From: VAZQ01 sp963840535 | GTDB lineage: Bacteria > Pseudomonadota > Alphaproteobacteria > Rhizobiales > Xanthobacteraceae | Direction of reading: 5' to 3' | Length of the DNA stretch: 64,000 bases | Assembly (NCBI GenBank): GCA_963840535.1 | Contig: CAWIZJ010000040.1 | Location: 1 to 64,000 of the forward strand | Shown: positions 41,924 to 51,485 of the stretch, piece after piece | How positions within the stretch are numbered: position 1 is the stretch's first letter | How the letters are laid out: each line of letters begins with the position of its first letter | Made by a program: the position numbers and the translations under genes | Notes under the pieces: model-generated | Seen by the model: only the letters and a program-made list of their open reading frames with translations | What the model was told of the DNA's origin: nothing | Database searches by the model: none

Positions 41924-43284
41924 CGGCGACTGCGCTCGACTCGGCGATCTTCCGGGATATCTTCAGCACTGCCGAGATGCGCCATGTCTTCTCCGATGAG
42001 ACGAGAACCGGCTACTACCTCGAGATCGAGGCGGCGCTGGCACGCGTCCAGGCGCGCCTCGGCATCATCCCGGAGCGGGCGGCGCAAGAGATCGTGCGCC
42101 AATGCCGGATCGAGAACATCGATCTCGCCCGGCTGAAGCAGCAGACCGAGCGGATCGGCTACCCGATCCTCGGCGTGGTGCAGCAGATCGTCGATCTCTG
42201 TGCCGATGGGCTGGGCGAATGGTGCCACTGGGGCGCCACCACCCAGGACATCACCGACACCGCCGCGATCCTGCAGATCCGCGCCGCGCTCGAGCTGGTC
42301 GAAAAGGACATGGAGGCGATCGCCTCCTCGCTCGCCGAGCTGTCACGGCGCTATCGCGACACGCCGATGGCGGGGCGCAGCAACCTGCAGCAGGCGGTAC
42401 CGCTCACCTTCGGCTTCAAGACCGCCTCGCTGCTCGCCGCCATGCAGCGTCACCGCGAGCGGCTCGCGCAGCTGCGCCCGCGGGTGCTGGTGGGCGAGTT
42501 CGGCGGCGCGGTCGGCACGCTCGCCGCGCTCGGCACCGATGGCCTCGCGGTGCAGGCCGCGCTGATGCGGGAGCTCGGCCTCGGCCAGCCGGAGATCGCC
42601 TGGCACACCGTGCGCGACCGCATCGGCGAGGTCGGATGCTTTCTCGGGCTCGTCACCGGCACGCTCGGCAAGATCTCGATGGACGTCAAGCTCCTGATGC
42701 AGACCGAGGTGGCGGAGGTCTACGAGCCGTTCCACGAGGCGCGCGGCTCGTCGAGCACCATGCCGCAGAAGCGCAATCCGGTCTCCTGCCTCTACATTCA
42801 TTCGACGGTGGCGCTGGTGCGCCAGCACGTGGCGGCGCTGCTGGAGGCCGCGGTCGCCGACCACGAACGCTCCACCGGGCCGTGGGAAATCGAATGGATC
42901 TCGCTGCCGGAAATCTTCCTGCTCGCCGCGGGCGCGCTGGCGCAGACCAGGCTGCTGGTCGCCGGGCTCGAGGTCGATGCCGCGCGCATGCGGGCCAATC
43001 TCGATCTCACCCGGGGCATGATCGTCTCCGAAGCCGTGATGATGGGGCTCGGTCCCCATCTCGGTCGCCAGCGCGCCCACGATCTGGTCTACGACATCTG
43101 CCGCAAGGTCGCCTCGACCGGCACCCCGCTGGTCGAGCTGTTGGCACGAGACGCGGAGATCTCGCGGCATCTCACGCGCGCGCAGCTCGAGGAGATGTGC
43201 GATCCCGCGCGCTATCTCGGGGTCGCCGGCGAGATGGTGGACAAGGTGCTGGCCGCCGAAGGCTGCAAGGGGTCGGCTCGGTAG
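41920..43284 (+). CDS. Fumarase/aspartase-superfamily lyase (PcaB / adenylosuccinate-lyase-like)
   Basis: 454 aa from ATG 41920. Signature loop GSSSTMPQKRNPVSCLYIHS; other conserved patches are WGATTQDITDTAAILQIRAA and the GRSNLQQAVPLTFGFKTASL segment with the catalytic region. The homotetramer performs beta-elimination or, in PcaB, cycloisomerisation of 3-carboxymuconate. Next to a ring-hydroxylating dioxygenase, a carboxymuconate-like substrate is plausible, but argininosuccinate/adenylosuccinate-type chemistry cannot be excluded. Confidence 0.85.
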   Translation: MTATALDSAIFRDIFSTAEMRHVFSDETRTGYYLEIEAALARVQARLGIIPERAAQEIVRQCRIENIDLARLKQQTERIGYPILGVVQQIVDLCADGLGEWCHWGATTQDITDTAAILQIRAALELVEKDMEAIASSLAELSRRYRDTPMAGRSNLQQAVPLTFGFKTASLLAAMQRHRERLAQLRPRVLVGEFGGAVGTLAALGTDGLAVQAALMRELGLGQPEIAWHTVRDRIGEVGCFLGLVTGTLGKISMDVKLLMQTEVAEVYEPFHEARGSSSTMPQKRNPVSCLYIHSTVALVRQHVAALLEAAVADHERSTGPWEIEWISLPEIFLLAAGALAQTRLLVAGLEVDAARMRANLDLTRGMIVSEAVMMGLGPHLGRQRAHDLVYDICRKVASTGTPLVELLARDAEISRHLTRAQLEEMCDPARYLGVAGEMVDKVLAAEGCKGSAR

Positions 43285-43342
43285 ATCGCGCCGTCCGAAA
43301 CGGAACGAGCGGCGCGGCGCGATCGCGCGCTGCGTCGCCTTA

Positions 43343-43371
43343 TTGACAGATTGTCTGACAATTGCGACATT
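43343..43371 (+). promoter_or_regulatory. Promoter with GntR-type operator, site 1
   Basis: TTGACA (43343-43348), a 17-bp spacer holding the perfect palindrome ATTGTCTGACAAT (43350-43362), then GACATT as a possible -10. The same block occurs at 49055 and 49188. A repressor bound here would block RNA polymerase. The gene at 43443 follows. Confidence 0.65.
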
Positions 43372-43442
43372 TCCGTGGGCCTTCGCCTTGGAGGTCGCTG
43401 CGTTCGCGGCCAGAACGAACCGCCGCCGCACTGCGAGGAAGT

Positions 43443-44198
43443 ATGCACAGATACGTCACGCCGAACTGGGTGCAGGAACGGGTCCTGAAGGCCCAGGGCA
43501 AGCCGCACGCCCTCGATGCCATCGACCCCGCGCGCGCGGCGCTGGTCGTGATCGATATGCAAAACCACTATGTGGCCGCGGGCTTCCCCAATGAAGCGCC
43601 GGCGGCGCGCGAGATCGTTCCGAGCATCAACCGCATGGCCGCCGCCCTTCGTACGGCGGGAGGGAAAGTTGTCTGGGTGCAAACGACCGCCGCAGGCGCG
43701 CTGGAGCATTGGTCCAATCACCACAAATACAAGCTTACGAAGGCGAACGCCGAGCGGCGGCTGGCGAGCCTTTCCGCGGATAGCGAAGGGTTCAAGCTCT
43801 ATCCGACACTCGAGCCGCTCCCCGGCGACATCCGTGTCACCAAGATAAAGTACAGCGCGATGATTCCGCACTCGTCGAAGCTCGACAGCGTCCTGGTCGA
43901 GAATGGAATCGATACGCTGCTGATTGCCGGCACAAAGACGAACGTCTGTTGCGAGTTGACGGCGCGCGACGCTTCGATGCTCGAGTATTGCGTGGCCATG
44001 CTTTCCGACTGCACCGCCACGTTGAGCGATGAAGAGCACGCCGCGACCTTGAACAATTTCCTTGTCTATTTCGGCGACGTATTGACGACCGACGAGACGA
44101 TCGGCCGCCTCACGCCGGCTGGCGGCGGAACGAAGCGGCAGAGTGCGTCCCGTCTCACGGCGTGCGCCGGCGAGGGACTGTCAAGCTCCGGGACCTGA
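43443..44198 (+). CDS. Isochorismatase-family cysteine hydrolase
   Basis: 251 aa from MHRYVTPNWVQERVLKAQGK. Catalytic triad: Asp in ARAALVVIDMQNHYVAAG, Lys in IRVTKIKYSAMIPHS and Cys in LLIAGTKTNVCCELTARDAS. Family members hydrolyse amides, ureides or vinyl ethers. With an amino-acid-type importer and a deacetylase-like enzyme in the same regulon, an amidase role on an imported N-compound is likely. The C-terminal 25 residues are low-complexity. First gene of the operon behind operator site 1. Confidence 0.85.
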   Translation: MHRYVTPNWVQERVLKAQGKPHALDAIDPARAALVVIDMQNHYVAAGFPNEAPAAREIVPSINRMAAALRTAGGKVVWVQTTAAGALEHWSNHHKYKLTKANAERRLASLSADSEGFKLYPTLEPLPGDIRVTKIKYSAMIPHSSKLDSVLVENGIDTLLIAGTKTNVCCELTARDASMLEYCVAMLSDCTATLSDEEHAATLNNFLVYFGDVLTTDETIGRLTPAGGGTKRQSASRLTACAGEGLSSSGT

Positions 44199-44244
44199 GG
44201 CGCACCGACTTCTGCACGCTCGATCGATCATCAGGGAGACAGAC

Positions 44245-45103
44245 ATGAAGTTGCTCTTCACAATGCTGAAAATAGGCGCGATCGTGGTCGCCGCCGGATC
44301 GCCGTGGGACGCTCCTGGCACCGCGCAAGCACAGGATGCGATCAAAACCGGCGTCGACGCCAATTTTGCACCATATGTCATGCCGCGCCTGAGTGGCGGC
44401 CTCGAAGGCTTCAATATCGATCTCGGCAACGAATTGGCGAAACGTCTGAAACGCCCGGTCGAAATCGAGGGAACACAATTCTCTGCGCTGATCCCCGGCT
44501 TGAACGCGAAGAAATACGATTTCGTGCTGGCGCCGACGATGGCGACGCCGGAGCGTGCCAAGACGATGCTGTTCTCCGAGGGCTACATGGAGGCCGACTT
44601 CCGCTTCCTGATCAAGAAGGGAGGGCCGGTCATCAATTCGCTCGACGATCTGAAAGGGAAGACGATCTCAGTCAACAAAGGATCGATATTCGAGGTGTGG
44701 GCGCGTGCGAACGGCGAGAAGTACGGCTTCAAGCACGACGTCTATGGCACCAATGCGGACGCCGTACAGGCGATTCTGTCCGGGCGAGCGGATGCGAACC
44801 TGGCAATTTTCGCGGTCGTGATGTGGGCCGCGAAGCAGAACCCGGAGCTGATTCCGAGCTATGTGATCAAGACCGGAAACGTCTGGACAGTTTCGTTCCG
44901 TCATGACGATCGGGAAGGCCGGGCGCGATTTAACATGGCATTGAAATGCATGAAGCAGGATGGCACGCTGGCGCGCATCTACGAGAAATGGTTCGGTGAA
45001 GCGCCGGCCGCCGATTTCATGGGCGCGCAAGATTGCCGCGGGCCACGGCGTTCCAGAACTTCCCGGCTACGATGCGGAACCCGTGACGCTGAGCTGCTCG
45101 TAA
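44245..45103 (+). pseudogene. Amino-acid-type ABC transporter substrate-binding protein, late frameshift
   Basis: Family 3 periplasmic binding protein. Signal peptide FTMLKIGAIVVAAGSPWDAP...AQA. The ligand fold reads APYVMPRLSGGLEGFNIDLG, NELAKRLKRPVEIEGTQFSA, LIPGLNAKKYDFVLAPTMAT and LDDLKGKTISVNKGSIFEVW. A shift near 45025 separates FMGA from KIAAGHGVPELPGYDAEPVT. Without it a longer scrambled tail to 45120 is read. It delivers a polar, amino-acid-like solute to the two permeases encoded downstream. Confidence 0.8.
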
Positions 45104-45116
45104 TGTCCCAGCGTGG

Positions 45117-45870
45117 ATGATGACCGGCGCGAAACCGATCCTCGAAGTAATCGATCTGCGCAAGTCCTTCGGATCGATCGAGATTCTCAAGGGCATCTCT
45201 CTCGCGGTCAGGCCGGGTGAGCTTATTTTCATCATTGGCCCGTCCGGCTCGGGTAAGTCCACGTTGCTTCGCTGCTGCAATCGTATCGAGGAGCCGACCA
45301 GCGGTTCGGTGCTGATCGACGGCGTGGACATTACCCGGCCCGGAGTTCGACCTCAACCGCATCCGTCAGCGGATCGGAATGGTCTTCCAATCGTTCAACC
45401 TCTATCCGCATATGAATGCGCTCGGCAACGTCACGCTGGCCTTGCGTAAGGTTCAGCGGTTCGCACGTGGTGAAGCGGAGGAGCGCGGCCGCGCCGCGCT
45501 CGCCAAGGTCGGTCTCGCGGACAAGGCCGCGGCTTATCCCGGCGAACTGTCAGGCGGACAGCAGCAGCGGGTTGCCATAGCGCGGGCGTTGGCTCTGGAA
45601 CCGCAGATCATGCTGTTCGACGAACCGACGAGCTCGCTCGATCCAGAACTCATCAACAGCGTCCTGCAGGTGATGCGTGCCCTGCGCGACGCCGGCATGA
45701 CCATGGTGGTGGTGAGCCACGAGTTGCAGTTCGCGCGAGCGGCCGCGGACCGTATCGTGTTCATGGACCACGGCGCGATCCTGGATCAGGGCGCACCGGA
45801 ACAGATATTCGGCGACTATGGCCATATCCGCGTACGCGAATTCATGTCGACGCTATCGAGGCAGCATTAG
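45117..45870 (+). pseudogene. Amino-acid-type ABC transporter ATPase, frameshifted
   Basis: Starts MTGAKPILEVIDLRKSFGSI. Walker A FIIGPSGSGKSTLLRCCNRI. After a shift near 45340, DLNRIRQRIGMVFQSFNLYP (Q-loop), signature GELSGGQQQRVAIARALALE, Walker B IMLFDEPTSSLDPELINSVL and the switch His in MVVVSHELQFARAAAD. A GlnQ/HisP-type ATPase of normal length (about 250 aa). Complete apart from one base. Confidence 0.85.
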
Positions 45871-46549
45871 ATGGACCTCGATCGGTTCATATTCACGTTT
45901 TTCAACGCCGAGATCGCGAAGGAATACTGGCCCGACCTAGCCAAGGGCATCGTCATCACCGTGAAGCTGGCGTTGGCCGTCATCGTCTGCGGACTGGCCC
46001 TTGGTCTAGCGCTCGCGGTCGTACGCGCCTTCCAGATTTCGAGCGGTCAACGCGCTGATCGTCGTCTACGCCGATTGCCTTCGCGCGCTGCCGCCGCTGA
46101 TGGTGATCATCATCCTGTTCTTTGCGTTTCCCTACGCGCAGCTGCCGATGAGCGCGTTCACCGCGACCTGGCTGTCGCTGACCTTCGTTCTCGCAGCTTT
46201 TGCCGAGGAGATCTTCTGGGCCGGGATGATCTCGATCCAACGCGGTCAATGGGAAGCCGCGCGGTCCACCGGCATGTCGAGCCGGCAGACGCTTGCCTAT
46301 GTGATCCTGCCACAGGCGGTGCGCCTCACCATTCCGCCGCTCACCAACCGTACCATCGCGATTACCAAGGGCACCGCGCTCGGATCGGTCGTCGCATTGC
46401 CTGAAGTCCTGGGTGCTGCGCATTCGGCTTCGAGCCTCGCCGGAAACCCGACTCCGCTGACGATCGGCGCGCTCATCTATGTCGCTCTGTTCATCCCGCT
46501 CGTGCTGTTCGGGCGCTGGATCGAGACCCGATATGCGTGGAAGCGCTAG
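45871..46549 (+). pseudogene. Amino-acid ABC transporter permease 1, frameshifted
   Basis: Begins one base after the ATPase stop: MDLDRFIFTFFNAEIAKEYW, then the first helices ITVKLALAVIVCGLALGLAL. A shift near 46040 is followed by VNALIVVYADCLRALPPLMV and the EAA loop EAARSTGMSSRQTLAYVILP. The HisM/GlnP family forms a heterodimer with the next gene product. Otherwise complete. Confidence 0.8.
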
Positions 46550-46550
46550 C

Positions 46551-47222
46551 ATGGACGCGATCGTTCACAATTTTTTCAACATCGAGATCATGACCAGGGT
46601 CCTGCCCTATCTCCTGAGCGGTCTCGGCGTTACCTTTCTGCTCTCGCTGCTGGTCGTGCCGCTTGGCCTGGCGGGGGGCCTCGCAGTCGCCATTCTGTAC
46701 AGTCTCCGGACGGGCTGGATCACCGCGCTCGTCATCGCTTACGTGGATTTCTTCCGGGCCTTTCCACCGCTCGTATTGTTGCTGTTCCTGTATTTCGGTC
46801 TTCCGTTCTTCGGTGTCGACATCCCCGCGATCTTGGCGGTGGCGCTCGGATTCTTCCTGAACACATCGGCGTATTACGGCGAGATTTTCCGCGCCGGCAT
46901 CGACAGCATCGCTCGGGGCCAATCGGAGGCCGCGCGCTCCACCGGACTGTCATGGCTGCAAGCGATGACGTACGTCATCGTGCCGCAGGCGACGAGAAAC
47001 GTGCTTCCCGATCTCGTGAGCAACACGCTTGAAGTGGTGAAATTGACGACGCTCGCAAGCGTGGTGGCGATTCCGGAACTGCTCGATGCCGCGCGCAATG
47101 CGCAGGCCCTCACCTACAATCCCACGCCGATCGTATTGGCGGCACTGACGTACTTGGTCATGCTGTGGCCGGTGGTGCGTCTGGTCTCGCGACTCGAGCA
47201 CAAGAGCGTCAGCTTGCGCTGA
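46551..47222 (+). CDS. Amino-acid ABC transporter permease 2
   Basis: 223 aa from MDAIVHNFFNIEIMTRVLPY. Five hydrophobic segments; the EAA cytoplasmic loop is EAARSTGLSWLQAMTYVIVP. HisQ/GlnP family. Two bases after the preceding stop, it closes the operon 43443-47222. It ends 22 bp from the convergent alpha/beta hydrolase. Confidence 0.85.
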   Translation: MDAIVHNFFNIEIMTRVLPYLLSGLGVTFLLSLLVVPLGLAGGLAVAILYSLRTGWITALVIAYVDFFRAFPPLVLLLFLYFGLPFFGVDIPAILAVALGFFLNTSAYYGEIFRAGIDSIARGQSEAARSTGLSWLQAMTYVIVPQATRNVLPDLVSNTLEVVKLTTLASVVAIPELLDAARNAQALTYNPTPIVLAALTYLVMLWPVVRLVSRLEHKSVSLR

Positions 47223-47244
47223 GTACAATCCGCGGCGCTGATCG

Positions 47245-48106
47245 TCAGGCCCCATGGACGTGGATCCAGAAGTCGACGATCGCTTCGGCGAGAACCGCAT
47301 ACGCCTCCTCGGAAACGTAATGGTCTGCCCCTTCGATCTCGATCGCCGTCAGATCGCTTCGCAGTCGTCGGGTCTTCGCCCACCCCGCGGCGGATACAAA
47401 GCGGCTGTCGGCGCCGCGAACGAGCAGCGTCGGCACGCGAATGTCTCTCAGCGCCGGCACGAGGTCGGCGCGCAAACCATCGCAAGTCTGCAGCAATGCC
47501 GACCGGTCGGCGCGCGGCCGAAGGCCGCCTTCCACGTGTACGAATCCAGGTGCGGCCCGTCGCTCGATTGCGTCCGCCGATAGCAGGGGATAGCGGAGCG
47601 CGAGTGCCTGCTTGATCGCGCCGGTATTTGCAAAACAGGCGAACACCGCCATTCACGCGTGTCTCGAGGGCGTCGAGCACCGTCGCCTCGATGAACGGTG
47701 TGAACTCGATGGCGACGACGGACGAGATCAACTCCGGGAATCGCACCGCGGCCTCCAAGGAATTTCGGGCGCCGAGCGCATGCCCGATCAACATCGCCTT
47801 TCCGGTGCCGAGGACCTCGATGAGCTCCCGAATGTCGCCGGCGAAATCGGCCGCCGCGTAGCCGGCAGCCGGTTTGCTGCTTCGACCGTGGCCGCGCAAA
47901 TCGACGCTCACCAACCGGAATCGATCCGCAAGCAACCTCATCAGCGGAAGAAAGACATAGGCATTGGCCGATATGCCATGGAACAGGAGCGCCAATGGCC
48001 CGCTGCCGAGGCTCACGCCGTGCAGCTCAACGTGCTTCAGGGGAATCTGGAGCGTCGTCGCGCCCTCGATCCCGAAAGCCGCGTCTGCATGAGGGCCATT
48101 TTCCAT
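47245..48106 (-). pseudogene. Alpha/beta-hydrolase, frameshifted, nucleophile Ser replaced
   Basis: From ATG 48106: PLALLFHGISANAYVFLPLM (oxyanion HG), VSVDLRGHGRSSKPAAGYAA and the nucleophile elbow AMLIGHALGARNSLEAAVRF. The usual G-x-S-x-G reads GHALG, so the serine is missing. A shift near 47650 is followed by RDIRVPTLLVRGADSRFV (Asp region) and IEGADHYVSEEAYAVLAEAI (His). It is second in the minus-strand unit behind the deacetylase-like gene and shares its operator. Confidence 0.75.
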
Positions 48107-48126
48107 GAGCGCGCTCTAACTCGGCT

Positions 48127-49026
48127 TCAACTTCCGCAAATGACCCCCGGAGTGAGCGACTTGCAATGCGTCGCAATGGCCCCCGGCCGCGTCATCCAGA
48201 CCCGGTCGAAGTCGGCATGGCCCAAAATCCGGTGCAAGCCTTCGCGCAAGACGCGCAGGCGGTGCGGTTGCCCCATGATGAATGGGTGAAGGGAGATGGC
48301 CAGCACGAGCGGATGCGCGGTGCATTGCTCGACCATCTCGCTGAACTGGCGCACGACCGCGTCCACATACTGGAGCGGGTCGTGGCGCAAATGCAGAATT
48401 GAAACGAAATCGTTGGTCTCCACCGCGTACGGAACGCTGAGGATCGGCCCTGAACGTGTGTGCAGCCAGTACGGCTGGTCGTCGGCCGGCCAATCCAGCA
48501 AATAACGATACCCCGCCTCCTTGAGCAGGTCGGGCGTGAACGTGCTCTCCGATTGGAGCGGCGTCATCCAGCCTGCCGGCGCGCGGCCTTCATGGCGCGC
48601 GATGGTGGCGGTCGCTTCGGCAATAAGCTTGCGTTCTTCGTCCTCCGGACGCATGCCGGGCTGCTCCGAGTTGGTGCGCCCGTGACCGACCACCTCATCG
48701 CCCCGCTGTCGGATCGCGTCCATGATCTCCGGGTGCGTGTCGTACATGTAGGAATTGACCTGATGCGATAGCGGCAGCCTCAACTGGTCGAAAAGTTCCA
48801 GCAACCGCCACACGCCGACGCGATTCCCATATTCGCGCCAGGACCAGTTTCGCTGATCGGGCATTGGCAGCGGGTTGCCGAGGACCGGTCCGATTTCCAT
48901 TCCGAACCCGAACGTTTCGATGTTGAGCGCGATATACACGGCGAGACGCTTGCTGCCGGGCCACGAATAGTCGGGACGCTTCGGCAACGGGCTGAAAGCG
49001 AAGCGATGGTGGGTGGGCAGAGCCAT
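48127..49026 (-). CDS. Polysaccharide-deacetylase-family hydrolase (PuuE/allantoinase-like)
   Basis: 299 aa from MALPTHHRFAFSPLPKRPDY. NodB-like barrel; landmarks are VYIALNIETFGFGMEIGPVL, WREYGNRVGVWRLLELFDQL, GHGRTNSEQPGM and HLRHDPLQYVDAVVRQFSEM with ISLHPFIMGQPHRLRVLREG. This variant, with the NYGNRVGxxRLLE and SLHPF patterns, is that of cyclic amide hydrolases such as cofactor-independent allantoinase rather than chitin deacetylase. It fits degradation of a nitrogen-rich cyclic compound. Operator site 2 lies just upstream. Confidence 0.85.
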   Translation of the reverse strand: MALPTHHRFAFSPLPKRPDYSWPGSKRLAVYIALNIETFGFGMEIGPVLGNPLPMPDQRNWSWREYGNRVGVWRLLELFDQLRLPLSHQVNSYMYDTHPEIMDAIRQRGDEVVGHGRTNSEQPGMRPEDEERKLIAEATATIARHEGRAPAGWMTPLQSESTFTPDLLKEAGYRYLLDWPADDQPYWLHTRSGPILSVPYAVETNDFVSILHLRHDPLQYVDAVVRQFSEMVEQCTAHPLVLAISLHPFIMGQPHRLRVLREGLHRILGHADFDRVWMTRPGAIATHCKSLTPGVICGS

Positions 49027-49054
49027 TCCAAACCTCGCGACAACGGATGAAGCA

Positions 49055-49085
49055 GCAAGGTTACAATTGTCAGACAATCTGTCAA
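49055..49085 (-). promoter_or_regulatory. Promoter with GntR-type operator, site 2
   Basis: On the minus strand TTGACA (49085-49080), then GATTGTCTGACAATTGT as spacer with ATTGTCTGACAAT (49066-49078) and AACCTT as a weak -10. Same layout and 17-bp spacing as site 1. It drives 49026 leftwards. Confidence 0.65.
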
Positions 49086-49187
49086 TATCGGCCAATGCCT
49101 AGCACGCTATGCCGTCGCAATGCAGCCAGCCGGAGGAGTCTCGGCCGTGGGCAGTGGCTGGGGCGGGAACGGCGGGCTCGGCCGGCA

Positions 49188-49216
49188 TTGACAGATTGTC
49201 CGACAATTGCGATCTA
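49188..49216 (+). promoter_or_regulatory. Promoter with GntR-type operator, site 3
   Basis: TTGACA (49188-49193), a 17-bp spacer with ATTGTCCGACAAT (49195-49207) and GATCTA as -10. One central base differs from sites 1 and 2. It drives the gene at 49251. Sites 2 and 3 are divergent, about 100 bp apart. Confidence 0.65.
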
Positions 49217-49250
49217 CTTGACCGATCGCCCCGCTCCCTTACGGACGCCC

Positions 49251-49851
49251 ATGGAAATCAAGATACGCCGCAGCGCCGTTATCACCTTGGAACAGCGCGA
49301 TGAAGCCGGTCAGCAGACGAATTTCCCGCAGCGGAAGGTCGCGACGATCGCCGTGATCGGAAATCCGTACGCCGGCCGATACGTCGAGAATCTGCAGCCG
49401 ATCATCGATGCGAGCGCGCGAACTCGGCGCGGAGATGGCAGCCATGGCGATCGCCGCCTTCGGCACCGATCCAGTGCAGAGCTACGGCAAGGGCGGCATT
49501 GTCGGGCTCGCGGGCGAGCAGGAGCACGCCAATGCCATGCTGACGACCGTGTTCGCCGAGCCGTTTCGCAACGCCATCGGCGGTGGCAATGCCTGGATAT
49601 CGTCGGTCACCAAAGTCGGTGCCCCCGGTATCCCCGTCGATATTCCGATGAACCACAAGGATGAGATTTACGTCCGGTCGCATTACGATGTGATGTCAAT
49701 TGCATTGCCCGGGACCCCGATGCCGGACGAGATTGCAATTATCTTCTGCCTGGCAAATCGCGGGCGTCTGAATGCCCGGGTCGGCGGGCCTACCCATGAA
49801 ACAGCAACGGCCAAGCTCGATCCACGCGGCGCGAAACCTGAATCTCGATGA
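49251..49851 (+). pseudogene. AA_synth (DUF1185) family protein, frameshifted
   Basis: MEIKIRRSAVITLEQRDEAG, KVATIAVIGNPYAGRYVENL, then a shift near 49410 and RELGAEMAAMAIAAFGTDPV, QSYGKGGIVGLAGEQEHANA, MLTTVFAEPFRNAIGGGNAW, SHYDVMSIALPGTPMPDEIA. This is the whole of a PF06684-type protein of about 195 aa. The family is tied to amide or ring-hydrolysis clusters, but its activity is not well known to me. It lies behind operator site 3, before the GntR regulator. Confidence 0.75.
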
Positions 49852-49943
49852 CGGCCGCCGGTCGGTCCAAAGTCCTGTCCCGGCTCGCAGCGGACAATCG
49901 ACGTGCGGCTTGATTGAGGTTAGATGAGGGCGTCCGGCGTCCA

Positions 49944-50657
49944 ATGGGAGACATTGAAGTCACTATGGACTTGCACGTCGAACACCGAACGCTCCAACGG
50001 CAGGCCGTCGAGAAGCTTCGTAATGCCATCCTCGCGGGCCATTTCAAGCCCGGCGACAGATTGGTGGAGTCCAAGCTGTGCGCGATGCTTGGCGTCAGCC
50101 GCGCTTCCCTGCGCGAGGCGTTGCGGGGCCTCGAGGCGGAGCGCCTGATCGAGATCATTCCTAATCGCGGGCCGAAGATCCCGGTCCTGACCTGGGAACA
50201 GGCGGAGCAGATTTATCAGGTCCGCTCGCTGCTCGAAGGGGAGGCCGCCGCCAGGTCGGCGGTACGCGCGAGCAAGCAGGACATCGCCAGCCTGGAAGCA
50301 GCTTGCCGGGCATTTGTAACCTCGGCCAGGCAGGACGATATCACCGGCTGCATCGAGGCGACGTCCGATTTCTACGCAACAATGCTCCATTGCAGCGCGA
50401 ATATAGTTATTGCCGAGATCCTCTTCGGACTGAATGCGCGCATCAATTTTCTTCGCGGAAGATCGATGTCGCTCAAGGGGCGTACGAAATTCAGCGCACG
50501 CGAGATGAAGGCGATCCTGGCCGCGATCAAGTCCGGAGATTCCGACCGCGCGCGCAAGACCGCTGCCCACCATGTGGAACAGGCGCGACTTGCCGCCAGA
50601 TCGTACTACGCAGAGCAGATCATGACACAGGCCACGAGACGCAAGCGCGCGAAATGA
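49944..50657 (+). CDS. GntR-family regulator with FCD domain
   Basis: 237 aa. The winged helix at about residues 15-80 (RQAVEKLRNAILAGHFKPGD, RLVESKLCAMLGVSRASLRE, ALRGLEAERLIEIIPNRGPK) is typical of FadR-group GntR proteins. The helical FCD effector domain (QVRSLLEGEAAARSAVRASK, TSDFYATMLHCSANIVIAEI) follows. FadR-type regulators bind short palindromes with a TTGT-N-ACAA-like core, which the ATTGTCTGACAAT sites match. It is thus the proposed repressor of the three promoters. The start could also be 49965. Confidence 0.85.
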   Translation: MGDIEVTMDLHVEHRTLQRQAVEKLRNAILAGHFKPGDRLVESKLCAMLGVSRASLREALRGLEAERLIEIIPNRGPKIPVLTWEQAEQIYQVRSLLEGEAAARSAVRASKQDIASLEAACRAFVTSARQDDITGCIEATSDFYATMLHCSANIVIAEILFGLNARINFLRGRSMSLKGRTKFSAREMKAILAAIKSGDSDRARKTAAHHVEQARLAARSYYAEQIMTQATRRKRAK

Positions 50658-50702
50658 AAGCCGCAAGCGGTCAGTTCGGGCAAGGGACTCGGGTTAGAGA
50701 CG

Positions 50703-51485
50703 ATGGACCTACACCTCGGCGGCAAGCGTGCGCTGGTGACCGGCGCCAGCAAGGGGATCGGGCTCGCGGTCGCCCAGGCGCTGGCGGCGGAAGGTTGTCA
50801 CCTCGACATCGCCGGCCGCGGCGTCTCTGCCCTGGAGCAGGCGCAGGACCTGCTGCGCAAGGCCCGCCCCGACATCGATGTGCGAATCCACGGCGTCGAC
50901 CTGTCCCGGGTCGAGGACCAGGAGCGACTGGCGCAGGCCTGCGCCGGGGTGGACATCCTGGTCAACAACGCCGGCGCCAACCCGGGCGGCGACCTCGCCG
51001 ACACCAGCGACGAGGTCTGGCGCAGCTCCTGGGACCTCAAGGTGTTCGGCTACATCAACCTGACCCGGTCGATCTACCGCGCGATGAGCGAGCGGCGCGA
51101 CGGCGTGATCGTCAACATCATCGGCTATGCGGGGGAGCGGCTGTTCTCGCGCTACATCATCGGATCGACCGGCAATGCCGCGCTGATGGCGTTCAGCCGT
51201 TCGGTCGGCAGCCAGTCGCCCGATTTCGGCGTGCGGGTGGTCGCGGTCAATCCCGGCTACACCGCGACCGACCGCGCCGAGACCGTGCTGCGCAAGATCG
51301 CCGAGAGCAAGCTCGGCTCGGCCCAGCGCTGGCGCGAGGTCGAGCGCGATCTCGATCTGCCGTTCGGACGCATGGCCAGGCCGAGCGAGGTTGCGGACGT
51401 GGTGACGTTCCTGGCCTCGCCGCGCGCCTCCTACGTCAGCGGAACGGTGGTGACGGTGGATGCCGGCGCCGCGCACAGGAACTAG
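50703..51485 (+). CDS. SDR-family oxidoreductase (atypical active site)
   Basis: 260 aa. NAD(P) Rossmann motif ALVTGASKGIGLAVAQALAA, DILVNNAGANPGGDLADTSD. The active-site region reads VNIIGYAGERLFSRYIIGST with Tyr but without the following Lys (YIIGS in place of YxxxK). Members with this change are known in acyl-CoA/aromatic clusters. The C-terminus is normal (YVSGTVVTVDAGAAHRN). The stop codon TAG is part of the inverted-repeat element at 51483, so the true end may have been lost. Confidence 0.85.
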   Translation: MDLHLGGKRALVTGASKGIGLAVAQALAAEGCHLDIAGRGVSALEQAQDLLRKARPDIDVRIHGVDLSRVEDQERLAQACAGVDILVNNAGANPGGDLADTSDEVWRSSWDLKVFGYINLTRSIYRAMSERRDGVIVNIIGYAGERLFSRYIIGSTGNAALMAFSRSVGSQSPDFGVRVVAVNPGYTATDRAETVLRKIAESKLGSAQRWREVERDLDLPFGRMARPSEVADVVTFLASPRASYVSGTVVTVDAGAAHRN

